64,000 nt of DNA from Beroe forskalii (Eukaryota > Ctenophora > Nuda > Beroida > Beroidae). Shown here piece after piece: positions 13,238 to 25,872 of the stretch. The position numbers and the translations under genes were made by a program. The stretch is taken from positions 242,419 to 306,418 of the forward strand of contig WFMF01000202.1 in assembly GCA_011033025.1 (NCBI GenBank). Reading direction: 5' to 3'. Position 1 is the first letter of the stretch. Every line of letters starts with the position of its first letter. Under the pieces are notes generated by a model. The model was not told the DNA's origin. It worked only from the letters and a program-made list of their open reading frames with translations, and ran no database searches.

Positions 13238-15716
13238 AACGCACAACTATTCTCTGTACGAGATTTTGTGTGGAAATTAATGCTAGCTCAATTAGCTTTA
13301 CTATGAATAGATAATCTCTGCGTAACAATTCATAGACGAATCACCGAAAGTATAGAAACATATAAAGAAGGGATATACTACATAAAATATAAACATTTAT
13401 GAGAGAATAATATCCCTTTATATAATATTAACTCTCTACCTAATCCAACAATAAAGTACATATAACATTAAATATTATTTTAATTACATTATCATAGATT
13501 AACTACAATTTATATATATAAGAAAATAATATCATTCAATATATGTAGCAGGATTCAGCACGTGTAAACAGCCTGCTACACCTGCCGCCGCCTCCAACGA
13601 TCTCCCTGTTCTTTAACTCACAAAAGACAGCAGAGAATATAGTATAGAAATTCTGAGTGCGCGCCGAAAAAAACCGGCAGCGTGACGTTGTCAATTAACC
13701 GTTGAGCGCCGTAAAGATTGCGTTATTATTGAAGTTCTATTATATATGTGCGAAACTTAAAATAAATATACTATCATTATGTGTTATATATGAGTATATG
13801 TGTGTTGGTGGGCTGTATCATATATTATATAAATTGTTAAACGTAAAAATATATAGAAATAATAATAATATGTAACTGGTTCGCATAACATTATATTTTA
13901 TTTGTTCGTGATCAACACACAAAAACACCAAATTAACATAGCAAAGTTTCAAAGCTTTGTTGCGATATAGAGTGTGCTATCATTGTTGAATATTGAAGAT
14001 TCAATTGCCTTCTTCAATGAACATTGGATTATTGAACAAGGCAAGTGAATGTAATATAATTTAAGTCAAATTGCTCGCCAAAAGGCTAAAACAAGTTCGA
14101 ATCTATCGTGTACAACCACCAATTTAGTAAAAATACTTCTAGCAATTGAGCAGAAGTTTCTGCATCAGGTGTCAGGTAAAAGCCGAAGTTTTCTAGCTTT
14201 TTTAGTGTTTGGACACGAGACAAGAGACGCCCTTCCCCATTCCATTATTTTCGACTCAAAAGAGAAAACCAAATATCATTCTCCAAGACCACAACTGCAA
14301 AAAAACGCTGCGCGTGTGATCGGATGGCACCGAAACCCAAGATCAAACCATTATAAGTTGAGAGTTAATTAGAAAACGGGAGACAAAGGCTCTCACAAAT
14401 ACGTTTCACAATGAGGCCACACTCTCTGCTTCTCTCTGTATTGAGAGTCGAAAGAGAGATTGAGTTGCAAGTATGAGGTTGAGACTTGAGAGAGAGTCCT
14501 GTATCTAGTTTAAATGTCTTAGATCCCACGCACTCACAGACGTCTTACATCATGAAACAGTTATATTGTGCGTCTCACGCGAACACGCTTTATAATAGGG
14601 GATGTAACTGTGGGATTTTAGACTGGTGCACCACGAGCGTGCTAAGAGATACACCTCTTTATATATATATATTTCTAATTCATATATTAATATGAGAATG
14701 CAACGATTTTGATATATAACACTGGGAGCTCGAGAGTCTCGAATGCAGTTTAGATCAAAGGTTACACCCAAGTTTTACGTTCAGTAGTACTATCAGAATT
14801 GATTTAAATAGTGCTTGGAATCCACTGGAAAGTCTTAATTCTAGACATCTGTACCTGATCAAGTTAACTGCCAAACCGTCGAGGGAAGTTGCTATGGTGT
14901 TAAGATATTGGGATCGAACTAAGCTGAAAGTAATGGTAATCTAAGCTAAGCATAATGCTTAACTAAGCAAAACGTTTTAAAACTAAAGTAAGATTTAAAA
15001 CGAATTTAATAAGATGAAGTCATACTGCAGGTATCAGCCGAAATCGAGAACGAAACGCGAAAAAGTAATAACCACAAGCTGTTTGCAAATTATATAAGAT
15101 TTCGTATCGGCAGGAAAAACAACAATCGTGATTGAAATAAAGCCATATATAACACCTTTTAGATAATTATTGAGCTACATTATAAAATATTTGTTAATAT
15201 AATGGACTATATTCAAGATAGTTTTCCCTTATGCCATTTGTTCTCTCGAGACAATTCCTGGAACCTCCTCGACCTTGTGGAGGCGTCAAACAATGTCTCA
15301 CAGCGATCACAGGAAAGAACAAAAAGAAGTGTAGACTCTGGGACACGAACCTATAATATCACACACAATTAGCTCTGGAAATTCAGCTGTTCCAGAGATG
15401 AACTCATGTGGTTGGAATGTAGCACAAAGGAGGACTTGAATATACACATACTTCAAAGAAATAAATCGAAAAGAAGGGGAAACAAGATTAACCGTTTTTA
15501 AGAACGATCAGATACAAAAGGCTTCCAGGAAAAATAAGCGATCGGTTGTAAGTCATCGATTTACCCCCTGAAAACCGTGACGATTCCCTCACTATGTTAC
15601 CAGGATGCCGCTTCATATTCCAAAACAACACATGCCTTACACTTCAGAGAGTTTTAGGTACAGTGCTAATTACTGGAGCGTATCCTAAACCTGGGAATTC
15701 CTTCAGTGCATACTTT

Positions 15717-15779
15717 GTAACCTAACTTTACTGTTTCTCTGTAACCTAACTTTACTGTTTCTCTGTAACCTAACTTTAC
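15717..15779. repeat. 24-bp tandem repeat, 2.6 copies
   Basis: Near-perfect units start GTAACCTAACTTTACTG and end TTTCTCT. Two full copies and a partial third are present. The lack of divergence suggests recent expansion. Confidence 0.85.
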
Positions 15780-15864
15780 ATTCTCTTACTTTCACATAAC
15801 TTACAGGGGAATGTCACATGGACAGAGCACTTAGTAAAACTCATGTGGGTTGAATGCACGTATC

Positions 15865-16050
15865 AGAAAACCAAATGTGCAAATATCAGAAAATAAATTG
15901 CATAAAATCAGACAACAATTTGTACGTATATCAACAAAAATGTGCAAATCCGAAAACATTATGCGCATCTTAGAAAACAAAATGCGCACATTACAGAAAA
16001 TTATAAAACGGCATATCAGAAAAAAAACTGTGAATTCATCAGAAAAATGC
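15865..16050. repeat. Degenerate ~24-27 bp repeat around ATGCGCATATCAGAAAAC
   Basis: Seven or so imperfect units containing TCAGAAAA and TGCGCA/TGCAAA alternate across this stretch. Open frames on both strands here (about 75-80 codons each) are by-products of the repeat. Confidence 0.6.
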
Positions 16051-16283
16051 GACTTTAACATTTATCATAAGGTGCACTGGGCCATATAACCTCAATACTC
16101 ATTACTCATGTGACCCCGAAATGCCTGAATTTCCTTGGAAAAAGGGGGATCTAGACAAATCTCCAGACACGCCTCGGTGAGGAAGAAACGAAACTCAATA
16201 CACACGCGGAGAAGAGAAGAAGAGAGCGAGAGAAGAGGATTCATAGTTTCAAAGCACACACAGTATCTATATATTTCATAATG

Positions 16284-16325
16284 TCACAGTATATATATAT
16301 ATATAATATGTGTGTGTGTGTGTGA
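16284..16325. repeat. (TA)n followed by (TG)n microsatellite
   Basis: An alternating TA tract leads directly into a TG run, a purine-pyrimidine alternation of about 40 bp. Confidence 0.75.
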
Positions 16326-17856
16326 GTTGGGGTAATCTAATAAGGGTTGTATCTCACCTGTACCTTCACTAGGGGGATATCGAGTATAAATAATATATAT
16401 TATGTGTTTTATGTATGTATTTTATGCACACGTTGCCATGGTAACAAATACTGTTACAGTTCAAGATCGGTTATTTATATATTTTATCATATATTATAGA
16501 TGTTTTATATAATATGTGTCTCGTAACACCATTCACAGCTCATCTCTCCTTCCTTCCCTCTCCCTGTCTTCTATTTATCGTTCTCTTTTAGATTTTCTTA
16601 ATTCGAGTAGCACTTGAAAATTTAATTAAATGCACACATAATATTTTATATATTAACAAATTTTTCGGCGGAAATTCAATACCGAGATAATACGATTATT
16701 CTATGGGTTGTCCTATCAAGTGCATGAATTTCGAGACAAATACGCGAGGAAGGTCGCGCATAATATGTAAAATATCAGCCCTCCTTATATGCAATTTGAT
16801 TTGAGATCTGAACAAACCAGGAGACTGATCACAAATGGATGATGGTTGTGGATTCTCTAACCCGGTTGGAAATAGTTGATCTAATTAAAAGGGCACTTTA
16901 AGAAGAATGGGGCGTAAATTAAAATTATTGTTATGGTGCGGGAACAGTTACGGAAGCAAAGTCACGGGAACTATTTTTATTAAATAACACTGCCGTGAAT
17001 CGCAATAAAATATATTCAATAATTTTATAAATCATAAATAACAAAGTTACAAATTATTAATATATTAAAAATTCAGACCTTAAATATCGCAATTCAGACA
17101 CTGAAAATTAAAGAAAAACTGAATATATTATTAAAATATTGCGTTGAATTGAAAGGAATATTAATATCACATCCATAATTAACCAATACCCTTTACCATG
17201 AATAAAAAATAGTTCTGATTAATCAAACATATTACTTTTAATTCGTTAACTTATTAATCATCTAAACCGATCAAATTCAGTACTTCCGTTTTAATAGTTC
17301 TATACCATGTGACAAAAAACTGCTTTGATAAATAACACATTAAATCATAGGAAACAGCTAATTTCATATGAGTTGGAAAGCAGCACTTTCAGGAAACTGT
17401 GCGTTACAGGTTAATAAAAAACTTGAAATAATGATATCGTTCATTATCTGATATCAAAGGACGGACCGGATTTTCTTTTGAAAACTGATAACGCTATGAT
17501 TTAAAAATTTAATGATTTTAACTCTGAAATCAGATCACTCTTAAAAAAAGTTTCACGGGTGAATCGAGAAAATAGTTTGTTATGACAATTGATAGGTATC
17601 CGTATATATAAACATTTAACAATTCGCCATTAATAAATCTAAGTTATCAAAATCAACTGGTTTGCAGAAATCTTACGATAATACTTAACACACATAATAC
17701 ATGATAATTAAGATTCAAGTTAAGACTTACCTGGATATACAGAAATCGTATCAATCCAGTGCAGTAAGTGAATGAAAATGACGAGGTGGGGTGTAGGCTT
17801 TCGATTTAGATGCAACGAAATTTCCGGAAAGGTTTTTTTGATTTCCTCAGATATTT

Positions 17857-18030
17857 CAGTATCCCCGGTAACTAACAGTATCCCCGGTAACTAACAGTAT
17901 CCCTGGTAACTACCAGTGTCCCTGGTAACTACTGGCAGTAATCAGTAAGCCCGGTAACTACTGGCAGTAATCAGTATCCCTGGTAACTACCTGTATGCCC
18001 GGTAACTAACAGCATCCCCGGTAACTGGTT
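17857..18030. repeat. ~20-bp minisatellite that runs into the OSTM1 stop codon
   Basis: Units of the form CAGTATCCCCGGTAACTAA repeat about eight times. Some units are stretched by a GGCAGTAATCAGT insert. The last unit overlaps the 3' end of the OSTM1 coding sequence. Read on the minus strand, the unit is GTTACCGGGGATACTGTTAG, and one such TAG at 18006-18008 is the gene's stop codon. Confidence 0.85.
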
Positions 18031-21000
18031 AACCTCCACGACCCGAGGTAGAATATGAGAGGAATGAGTGATATGCTGAGGGTCATGGTAAGAACAGGAA
18101 TGTACTCGATGGGAGGGTGTCCACAACCGTACTTCACACTCCACGCTTGAGCTGTGCTGTTCATGGAGTCTGCCAAATCAGCACATGCGAATCCTGAGGT
18201 TTTATATGAGTAATAATTATTATAGTTTAGAAAAGAATTGATTTATGCGACTGTTTGGCGGATTAGTGAAAATCAATTTAATAAAGATGAGATGCGAAAT
18301 TTAATGATTTATGGAATAGTAAATTATTCATTAATGAAAAAATACAATAAGTTTGGGCGAAACCCACAACGGACAATGTGGTTCCTGACAAGCAAGCATA
18401 AAACGTAAAAGCTCAGTGTTAAACCTATAGCCACTAGCAGGGACAATTTCGTGAATTACAGAACAAGGTCGGAAGCAAACGAGTACTGCTCAGCCTTGTC
18501 GCATAATATGTTGCACTTTACGGTATATATGTACAATCAGAAGTTTCTTCACAACAACAGCTATATATTATAGGTGATGCAAGAAAGTTGGGAATTTATA
18601 TAACATTATGCTAATATCATTAGGGAAATAGTAAAGTGTAGTGGTGATAGATACACCAACTTGTAATATAAAGAACATAAAATTGAATAAAATATTTATC
18701 CTAATTACTTGAATAAATTATATATATTGAATATTGAATATTGATGTTTTGTTATTTATGGAATATATGAAATAATGCTATTAAATTTTGCATTTAGCAC
18801 TACCTTAAGCTTTACCCTTTTGTCTTTCCCGTGTAAGAATGACTAACTCGTGTTTCTTAATTTTATGCAGAGAATATGGCATGAACTTTGGAATAAAGAT
18901 TAACTGGAACTATTATTCAATGGCACAATAAATTAATTACTGAACTTATTATTGTAATGGAGATGGGGTGAAAACAAAATAAGCAAAACATGTAGCCGTA
19001 TTAACTCTACCTAATGCCTGAAGTTGCTTGAACTCGTTTCGCAACTCCTCGTACGCATTACTACACGTATCACAAATCTGATCTGGCTGATGCTTGTTCT
19101 CGTTGAAACAATGCAAAGCTTCATCAGTCTGAAAATTGTGGTTGATTTTAGGCGACTATAGAAATATAAATAACGGGCTGTGACCTCTGTTCATTGTGAA
19201 AGCAAGAGCCCATCCCTGGGATGTAAGATTCAATATAATAATCTGTGCTCATTCGTTATCAAATGGTCAAACGTCATTGGCATGAATATTCAGATTTGAG
19301 TGATGTAGAGTTCATCTAAACAAACTGAAGATACTTATTGATGGCAATGCCTAAATTATAGTACCTTAATGTTAACTGTATTGTGACACCAAAAATCTTG
19401 AGGCATTTTTGGGAGATCTAATTTAATACTAGGCCATTTAGTTGGAATGACAAACGCATAGCAAGGGGTATAAAGTAGGGTACAAAGCGGGTTCTATTAT
19501 GTAAAAACATGAATGAACGATCTATTACCTTATTCACAAATAAACGAGTCCTGTTTTCGGTGAGACCGGAACATGTAGTACAGAGGGCACTGCTCCACAT
19601 GTTCCTGTAAGCATCCCACAGTCGCCTTATCACCATGGCGTTGTCTGAATCCAGCAACTGTGCTATCAGAGAGCTCAAACAGAACTTTAAACCTTTAAAC
19701 TATACCATCATGTAGCATTTGCTTTGAATAAATAAGGGATAATATCTTATGCTCTTATGAAATAAAAGTGAACATATTTCAGAATGTTTGATCAAAACCA
19801 TAGCCTATGCATCATTATTAGAGTACAGATTATATAACAGAAATTCCTTCTTCAGAAACTTTACAAAAATGTGGCACAACAGGCCATAGGGCCAGGGATC
19901 GTTCACATATTACATAATCACATAGGGGGAGGGGGTTTGGGAATGATTATGTTACATGTTTTGTAACAAATACAACTACTGTAAACTTGATTACAAGGGG
20001 GAGGGGGTTTGAAATCAGCCAAAAATTGATTACATAATATATGTGAACGATCCCATTACAATAATTGGTGTAATTAAGACCATTTCAATCTGTCATGGAG
20101 TCACTGTTGACTTGGATTGATCAAAATTTAGCAATTTATTCATAGAAGTTGTTTAGCTGTTTTTCCAGTGAACTTCACTGGAACTGAGCTGTATCTCTCT
20201 GAGGTTCTGAACTCTTCAAATGAACTGAGCAATTCATCATGAATGGTTCACCCTGATCTAGCAAATGTCCATGACCTTTAAGTTTGTCCAAATTTAGATT
20301 GTAAAAATCGAAGACCAATTCACAGGGCATGAATGGTTCACCCTAAAAATGTATCTCCATGCCCAATGTCCATAGGTAGATTAAGTTGTCCAAATTTAGA
20401 TTTTTTACAGCTCTTACTGGCATAGAAAAACTTTCAATTGATGACTCTTTATGAGTCGCTTTGTAAACATTGACAAAAATTGTTTGACCATTTAACAACC
20501 TAAAATTGGGCCACATACCTATTCAAAAAGTGATCAGAAAGGAAGAGAAAAAGTTAGTAGTTTGAAAATCATTATGATTTTTATTCAAAACACTGATTGG
20601 ATGAAAAAATTGATTGTCATAGTATTATTAACTGAAACTATCCCTTTCATTGATGCTGGATTCCTTCCTTTTGTATCCTCTTCAACCATTTTTCCCAAAT
20701 CTCCTAAACCCTTCTTCAAATAAAACCTAAAAAAACCACCTTTACCAAGGCATGTGAGTTTTAATTTTTGTGTATCCATCAAACATCAGTAAATTCCGGC
20801 CAACACACATTATATGTGAACGATCCCATTACAATAATTGGTGTAATTAAGACCATTTCAATCTGTCATGGAGTCACTGTTGACTTGGATTGATCAAAAT
20901 TTAGCAATTTATTCATAGAAGTTGTCTACCAGTTAATTTTCTCCGGCAAGTGAACTTCACTGAACTGAGCTGTGGATCTCTGAGGTTCTGACCTCTGCCA

Positions 21001-22768
21001 TGAATTCAAATGAATTCATGACCAATTCATCATGAATGGTTCAGTGGTTCACCCTGTTGTATCTATGCCCAATGTCCATAGGTAGATTTAAGTTTGTCCA
21101 AATTTAGATTGTAAAAAGATTGAAGAAAGTTCTGAGAGACCTGATATGATAACTAAAACATTGACAAAAATTGTTGTTTGACCATTAAAGGGTCACATAC
21201 CTATATTCAAAAAGTGATCAGAAAGTGAAGAGAAAGACTAGTAGTTTGAAATCATTATGATTTTACAGCTCTTACTGTCATAGGCAAACAAACTTTCATT
21301 GATGCTCTTTTTCCTTCCTTTTTGTATCCTCTTCAACCATTTTTCAAATCTCCTTGTCTTATTTTAACAACCTAAAATTGGGCCATGCCACAGGGTGAGT
21401 CAAGGCACCATCCATAAAGGACATCTGAAAATTTCCGGCCAAGTTATTTTAGGCTGTAAGAAGTTATAATGGTCATCAAGCAAACAGAACTGTTTTGCTC
21501 TTACTTATTCAAACACTTATTGGATGAAAAATTGAGTAGGTTGTTAATTTTGAAGTATATTATTAACTGAAACTATCCCCTTACTATGCCCCTGGATAAG
21601 GGTTGTGGATTTGGTCACCCTAGCTATTACCTTAACCCAATAAGTAAACTAAACCCTTATTAAAATCAAAACCTAAAGGCTAAAACCCACCTTTACCAAG
21701 GCATGTAGATGTAATTTTAATTTTTGTGTACTCTCAAACTTCAGTAAATTCATATTCAACACAGTAAACCTGAGTCCTAACTAGCACCAACATTTGTTCA
21801 TGAAATGAATTATTTATGAACTTCAGTCCATCATGAATGCCAATCATGACATGAGGTGCTAATCAAAGTAGGTGGACTTTTTATGAGAACAGTTAGATAC
21901 CTATCTGGCCCTGGTAAATAAACTCATATTAATTCATTTGGAGTCATTTTATTCAGCCATCAATTTCATAGCCAAATACACATAATAAATTCAGTTCATT
22001 GACTTTGTTGAATGATTAATTAATACTATTTTAAGGGACATACTATTTCAAGGGAAATAGAAGAAATACTTTTTCTAGCGACTACTTCATTGTATACCAT
22101 TCTAGAGCAATAACATTGTAGCCCATCTTCAAGCATTACAAAAATATGGCCTATGACCAGTTGGTTATGACCTGAAACAATTCATGATGGTAAGATCTTC
22201 CTGATAATGAGGAACCATGGCCCTGTTCTAAAACTGGGCTGAAGGTGTTAATAAGTTGTTGGTCTTATGGTGTTCTGTTGATGATGACTGTATTTGTTCT
22301 ACAAAGAAAAAGATGGTGTTCTGTTGTAAAATGTAAAAAGTTATCCTATNTTTTCCTATATAGTATATATTTTTAAAATTTATATTGTTATTTGTTTTAA
22401 TCCATAAAGTCAATGTCATCATTACAAAACATTAAAGAACCACAGTGTTTGCATAATTTGTACTTGTATTATTGACTCAAAAGAGAATAAATGAAGTACT
22501 CATTGATCATTACATAAACCAATAAATTACATTTCAAAATACATCATTCAAATTCATCAAACCTCATTCCACAAACCTCATTAAAGCATGTGACACATAT
22601 TCTGACTGGCTTGGTGTTCTTCCCCAGACAAGTTGTAAACTCTGAAGAAGCTGAGGCAAATTGAAGCTGCAGCAAGGAACATTGGGGCTCTAATTTTGAC
22701 TTTGCAAATACACCATATGCATAAAGCAACAAAATAGAAAGAAATGCTGCGTAATGGACTAATTTCAT
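18006..22768 (-). CDS. OSTM1: OSTM1 homologue (osteopetrosis-associated transmembrane protein 1), exons spread over 4.8 kb
   Basis: OSTM1 is the single-pass lysosomal membrane partner that stabilises the ClC-7 chloride/proton antiporter. Exons seen on the minus strand: 22768-22577 (ATG start, 64 codons), 19657-19529, 19128-19011 and 18193-18006 (stop). All have GT-AG borders and joining phases. Exon 1 encodes a signal peptide (MKLVHYAAFLSILLLYAYG) and the family pattern C.LL..F..AS.EFT.CL....PVR.C..C. The next gives LLDSDN and a CTTC motif with an NRT glycosylation site. The third has CF.......QICDTC..AYEEL, and the last holds the membrane span (IPVLTMTLSISLIPLIFYLG) and a very short tail ending RGCC. 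The family spacing suggests one short exon between exon 1 and LLDSDN that I could not find, probably within the duplicated stretch at 20.0-21.8 kb. The cytosolic tail is about 10 residues, shorter than the ~30 of vertebrates. Identification is strong; the exact exon set is incomplete. Confidence 0.85.
19895..20054. mobile_element. 160-bp MITE with ~25-bp terminal inverted repeats
   Basis: Both ends read GGGATCGTTCACATAT inward and continue into TTACATAATC or TATTATGTAATC. The interior has two GGGGGAGGGGGTTT blocks around a TTGTAACAAATACAACTACT segment. It lies in an OSTM1 intron. A shortened relative occurs at 31019-31104 in inverse orientation. No clear target duplication was visible, so superfamily is open. 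Confidence 0.7.
20038..21765. repeat. Scrambled tandem duplication inside an OSTM1 intron
   Basis: A block of ~115 bp starting ATATGTGAACGATCCCATTA at 20038 recurs at 20811 almost unchanged. Beyond it the two copies share many 20-60 bp segments in altered order and with different gaps: AATTCATCATGAATGGTTCA, CCCAATGTCCATAGGTAGAT, ACAGCTCTTACTG, TCAAAAAGTGATCAGAAAG and AAAACCCACCTTTACC. Copy 1 starts inside the right end of the MITE at 19895. The patchwork pattern is as expected from a mis-merged pair of haplotypes or from real local rearrangement. A single unknown base occurs nearby at 22350. Confidence 0.7.
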
Positions 22769-23035
22769 TGCCGTTGATGATAGCTTACATTTCAGTGATT
22801 AATGGACTGAATCATATTTTGGTGACCTATGTGAAAAAAGATTTCAAATTTTCAAGAAAATATATTCAATAGTTGTCATAATTATTACAGGGAAGGTGTT
22901 ATATCATGCACTGCTAAGAGATTGAGCAGAACAAATGAATTGATACCATATCATCAGACATAATTATCACAGGCTTTAGTTTCATATGCCAAAATTTAAA
23001 CTATTATTATTATTTTCAATATATAGCATAACGGT

Positions 23036-23175
23036 GGCATGTGGAACTCCCACATGCAGGGCTTTTCCATGCATGGTGTAATGGTGCACAGCTCACTGCC
23101 TGTCTTAACAAACAGTGAGCCACATGATAACATTGCACATGGAAAGGCCGTGCACCTATGAGTTCAACACACCCC
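23036..23175. repeat. Imperfect ~60-bp inverted repeat (hairpin-like MITE)
   Basis: The left arm (GGCATGTGGAACTCCCACATG...CAGCTCACTG) pairs imperfectly with the right arm (CAGTGAGCCACATGATAACA...GAGTTCAACAC) around a short loop near 23110. Arm identity is perhaps 70%. Probably an old foldback element upstream of OSTM1. Confidence 0.45.
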
Positions 23176-23819
23176 TGTTAAGAGCGGAGATGATAACCTT
23201 GGACCAGAATTTTATGGCCTTCACAACTGAGAAGGCAATCTTCAAAGTATGGTTGAAGTTTTGTTTGCCCAAAAAATCTACATTAACATTTTCAATGTTT
23301 GCATGAAAAATAGTCAATCATTTATTAATAATCAGGCACAAAAGGAAATAGGAATTAATAAATTAATTCATCTAATACTCTCCTATGTGTGAGCCCAAGG
23401 TACAATTAACTAAATACTTATTCAATACTTAGACCGTTAAATGACATTAAACTTAAAGTTCGAAACCTAACACAAAGAAGAGGACGTTTGAATATAATGA
23501 TCACGTTTCAACTTTGGAAGTTTGGTGAAAATTGCAAAGATTAAAAAAATTCTACAGAAAAATCTTGATTTGAATTGATTACCTGATAATTTTGATAAAA
23601 TTGGTGAGATATCTTGTCAAAAATTTCAAAAGTTGTGTGGAAAATTGGGTATTTTGATTACAGGTTAAAAAATTAACGGTTAATTATGCATAATTAACCG
23701 TCAAAACGCCATCACAACCCAAAATAAAACATGATCATTCAGAATTGACATAAAACCCAACCCACATCCCCTCCTTTTATTTGCAACTGATTAAATTACA
23801 TACGGCCGCTAGCAAATCT

Positions 23820-24720
23820 CTTGGGAAATGCAAACGCTTCCCCTAACCAGGGGCGTCGCGAAACGGTTTTTAGCGCTTGCCGCGCACCCCGTGCGCGTAA
23901 CCAGGGTCCTGGTTAGGGCAATGCAAACGCCGTCTTAAACCCGTATAGGGGTGTGTACGTGCCGCGCGCTTCCCTGTTCTAATTATTATTCACGAATATA
24001 GATACCCCTTGCCCCTGTTTGCGTTGCGCGGCGTGCTTCCTCAGGGAAGCGTGTTCCCCTAACCATTGCTAAACACGTATATCCCTGTGTGGCTAGGGCT
24101 CGCGCGGCGCGTACACACACCTATGCGGGCTTAGGAACCCTAACCAGGGACGTCGCGTGCGTGTAACCAGCGTCCTGGTTAGGGCAAGGAAGCGTGGCGC
24201 GCGCGGCGTATGCACAACTATTTGGGCTTAGGATCTGTTCTGCAAGGAAACGCGCCGTGCAATGCGAACAGGGATAATGGATATGTGTTTAACTAAACTG
24301 ATGAGCATTGCTCTCACCATGCCAGGGATCTGGTTAAGCTCCGAGCATAGAGTGCGCGGCGCGGCAGGCCGGGTAAGTTCTGAACCTCTTGTTAGAAAGG
24401 GAAACATGTGCGCGCAGAAAAGCGCGCTGGTTCTCAAAGCAATTCAACGCGCGCAACGTTTTTCCTAAGCCCGCATAGGTGTGTGTACGCGCGCAGCGCT
24501 TCCCTACGGGAAGTGCGCCGCGCAGCGCAGACAGAAATATACGTGTTTAGCAAGCAACGTTTCAGTGTTTCAATTTATCCTTTAAAACATATCGATTTGT
24601 CAACGGACGGACGTTGCCCGTTTATTTCTTTTGACTTGATGGCGAGAGTGCAAAGTGACGCCCAATTGTCCAAATGTGGAACGTTGCGCCGCGCGCGAGG
24701 ATAGGAAAATATCCTACGAA
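23820..24720. repeat. CpG-rich modular block between OSTM1 and RABGAP1
   Basis: In sharp contrast to its AT-rich flanks, this block is dense in GCGCGC. Modules recur: CCCTAACCAGGG.CGTCGCG at about 23840 and 24138; GTAACCAG.GTCCTGGTTAGGG at about 23898 and 24162, itself an inverted repeat; and AAGCCCGCATAGGTGTGTGTAC at about 24466, inverted at about 24107 and in weaker form at 23937. It could be the shared promoter region of two divergent genes, a repeat element, or both. Open frames across it are composition artefacts. Confidence 0.6.
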
Positions 24721-25872
24721 TCGACCTGTAACTCGAAGACAAAATTGCCCAAGTTTGCACACGCTAAACAGCATCCTGGTTTCAAGAAACTCTGATCCTG
24801 GTTATAGGAAAAATTTGCTCAGCCAGAATATTTGCATGACCTCATTGCATGTTCCAAATGCTGTTGATTTCTGATAAAACAAGTACATAACTGCTTGCCA
24901 GGCCTTGCCTTGCCTGGCCCCTGTGCATGCAACATAACTGCCTGATGACCGAATTTAATTGAGACGAGTATTATATCTTGCTTGTTATAAACTCTTTAAT
25001 CCAGGTAATGTCCTATAAAATGGGAATCTTAATCTTATTGCTAGTGTGAAGATTTGAAACTCTTTCTGAGATTTCATAAACAACACTTGTGTTTAACACG
25101 ATTCTTTAAGATTGCATGTTTGTTATCAAACTCATTGGAAGCACAAATACATTCTTTTAATTTTTGTTTTATTCAAACACAAAACTCTGCAAAAGCTCTA
25201 TCCTGCAGTCCCTGAAAGGATCTATGCAGACATACCTTCACCAGGTATCTTGGCAGATTGAAACTGGTTGTAATGAGAGTAGTACTTTCATTGTATTCCA
25301 AATTGATGATTAAAATTAAATTTCTTTTCCTAAAGTTTCTTTTCCTAAATACTTAGTGTGTTGTTTAATTTCTTGATGCTTGGAGTAAAGACAAAGACCA
25401 AAGAGCAAGTTTCAAATTCATTCAGGCAGGTTGTCACTGCACTTGACGGTGCTATACCCTGGTACCAGGGGGTGACTGCTGGGGGGCCTACCTCATAAAA
25501 AGCTCTCTTGGACTGAAGATGCCTGCACACCACTCATCTTGGTGTGACTCAGTAAGATCCCACTGCTCTCCACATTGCATTACCTAAAGGAATCATGTTG
25601 GTGTTCAAGTATGGAGTTGGAGAAAAGTCTTTCAGATTGATGTCTTGAAGAAAGATTTCTTTTTAATTCAAATGTATTTTCCTAAATATGGTTTGAGAAA
25701 ACCCACACTGTGGCACATGGAGCTGTCCTATGAAATAAATGCTTTTGTAAATTATGGCAAATTCGTACTATAGATATTAATTTCATGCATTGATGATGGT
25801 ATGTCACCATAGACCTCTCTTAGACCCCTTAGTGAATCTAAATTCAAAGTTTAAATAATTAATTGATCTTAG

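Larger units (their letters stand above)
13238..17856. other. AT-rich stretch downstream of OSTM1
   Basis: No gene recognised. It contains two tandem repeats (15717 and 15870), a (TA)n/(TG)n tract at about 16284-16325, and low-complexity AT sequence. The part nearest 17.8 kb should include the 3' UTR of the minus-strand OSTM1 gene. A minus-strand AATAAA candidate lies about 1 kb beyond the stop, near 16976, and is only a guess. Confidence 0.5.

Noticed and set aside
20700-21760. Minus-strand segment ending in a donor (CATGCCTTG then GTAAAGG) as the missing OSTM1 exon
   Set aside because: It occurs in both copies of the duplication, but the frames differ and neither gives the Cys/Tyr pattern expected at this place.
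24228-24760. Overlapping frames on both strands of the CpG-rich block
   Set aside because: Arg/Ala-rich products of GCGCGC composition, with no conserved motif.
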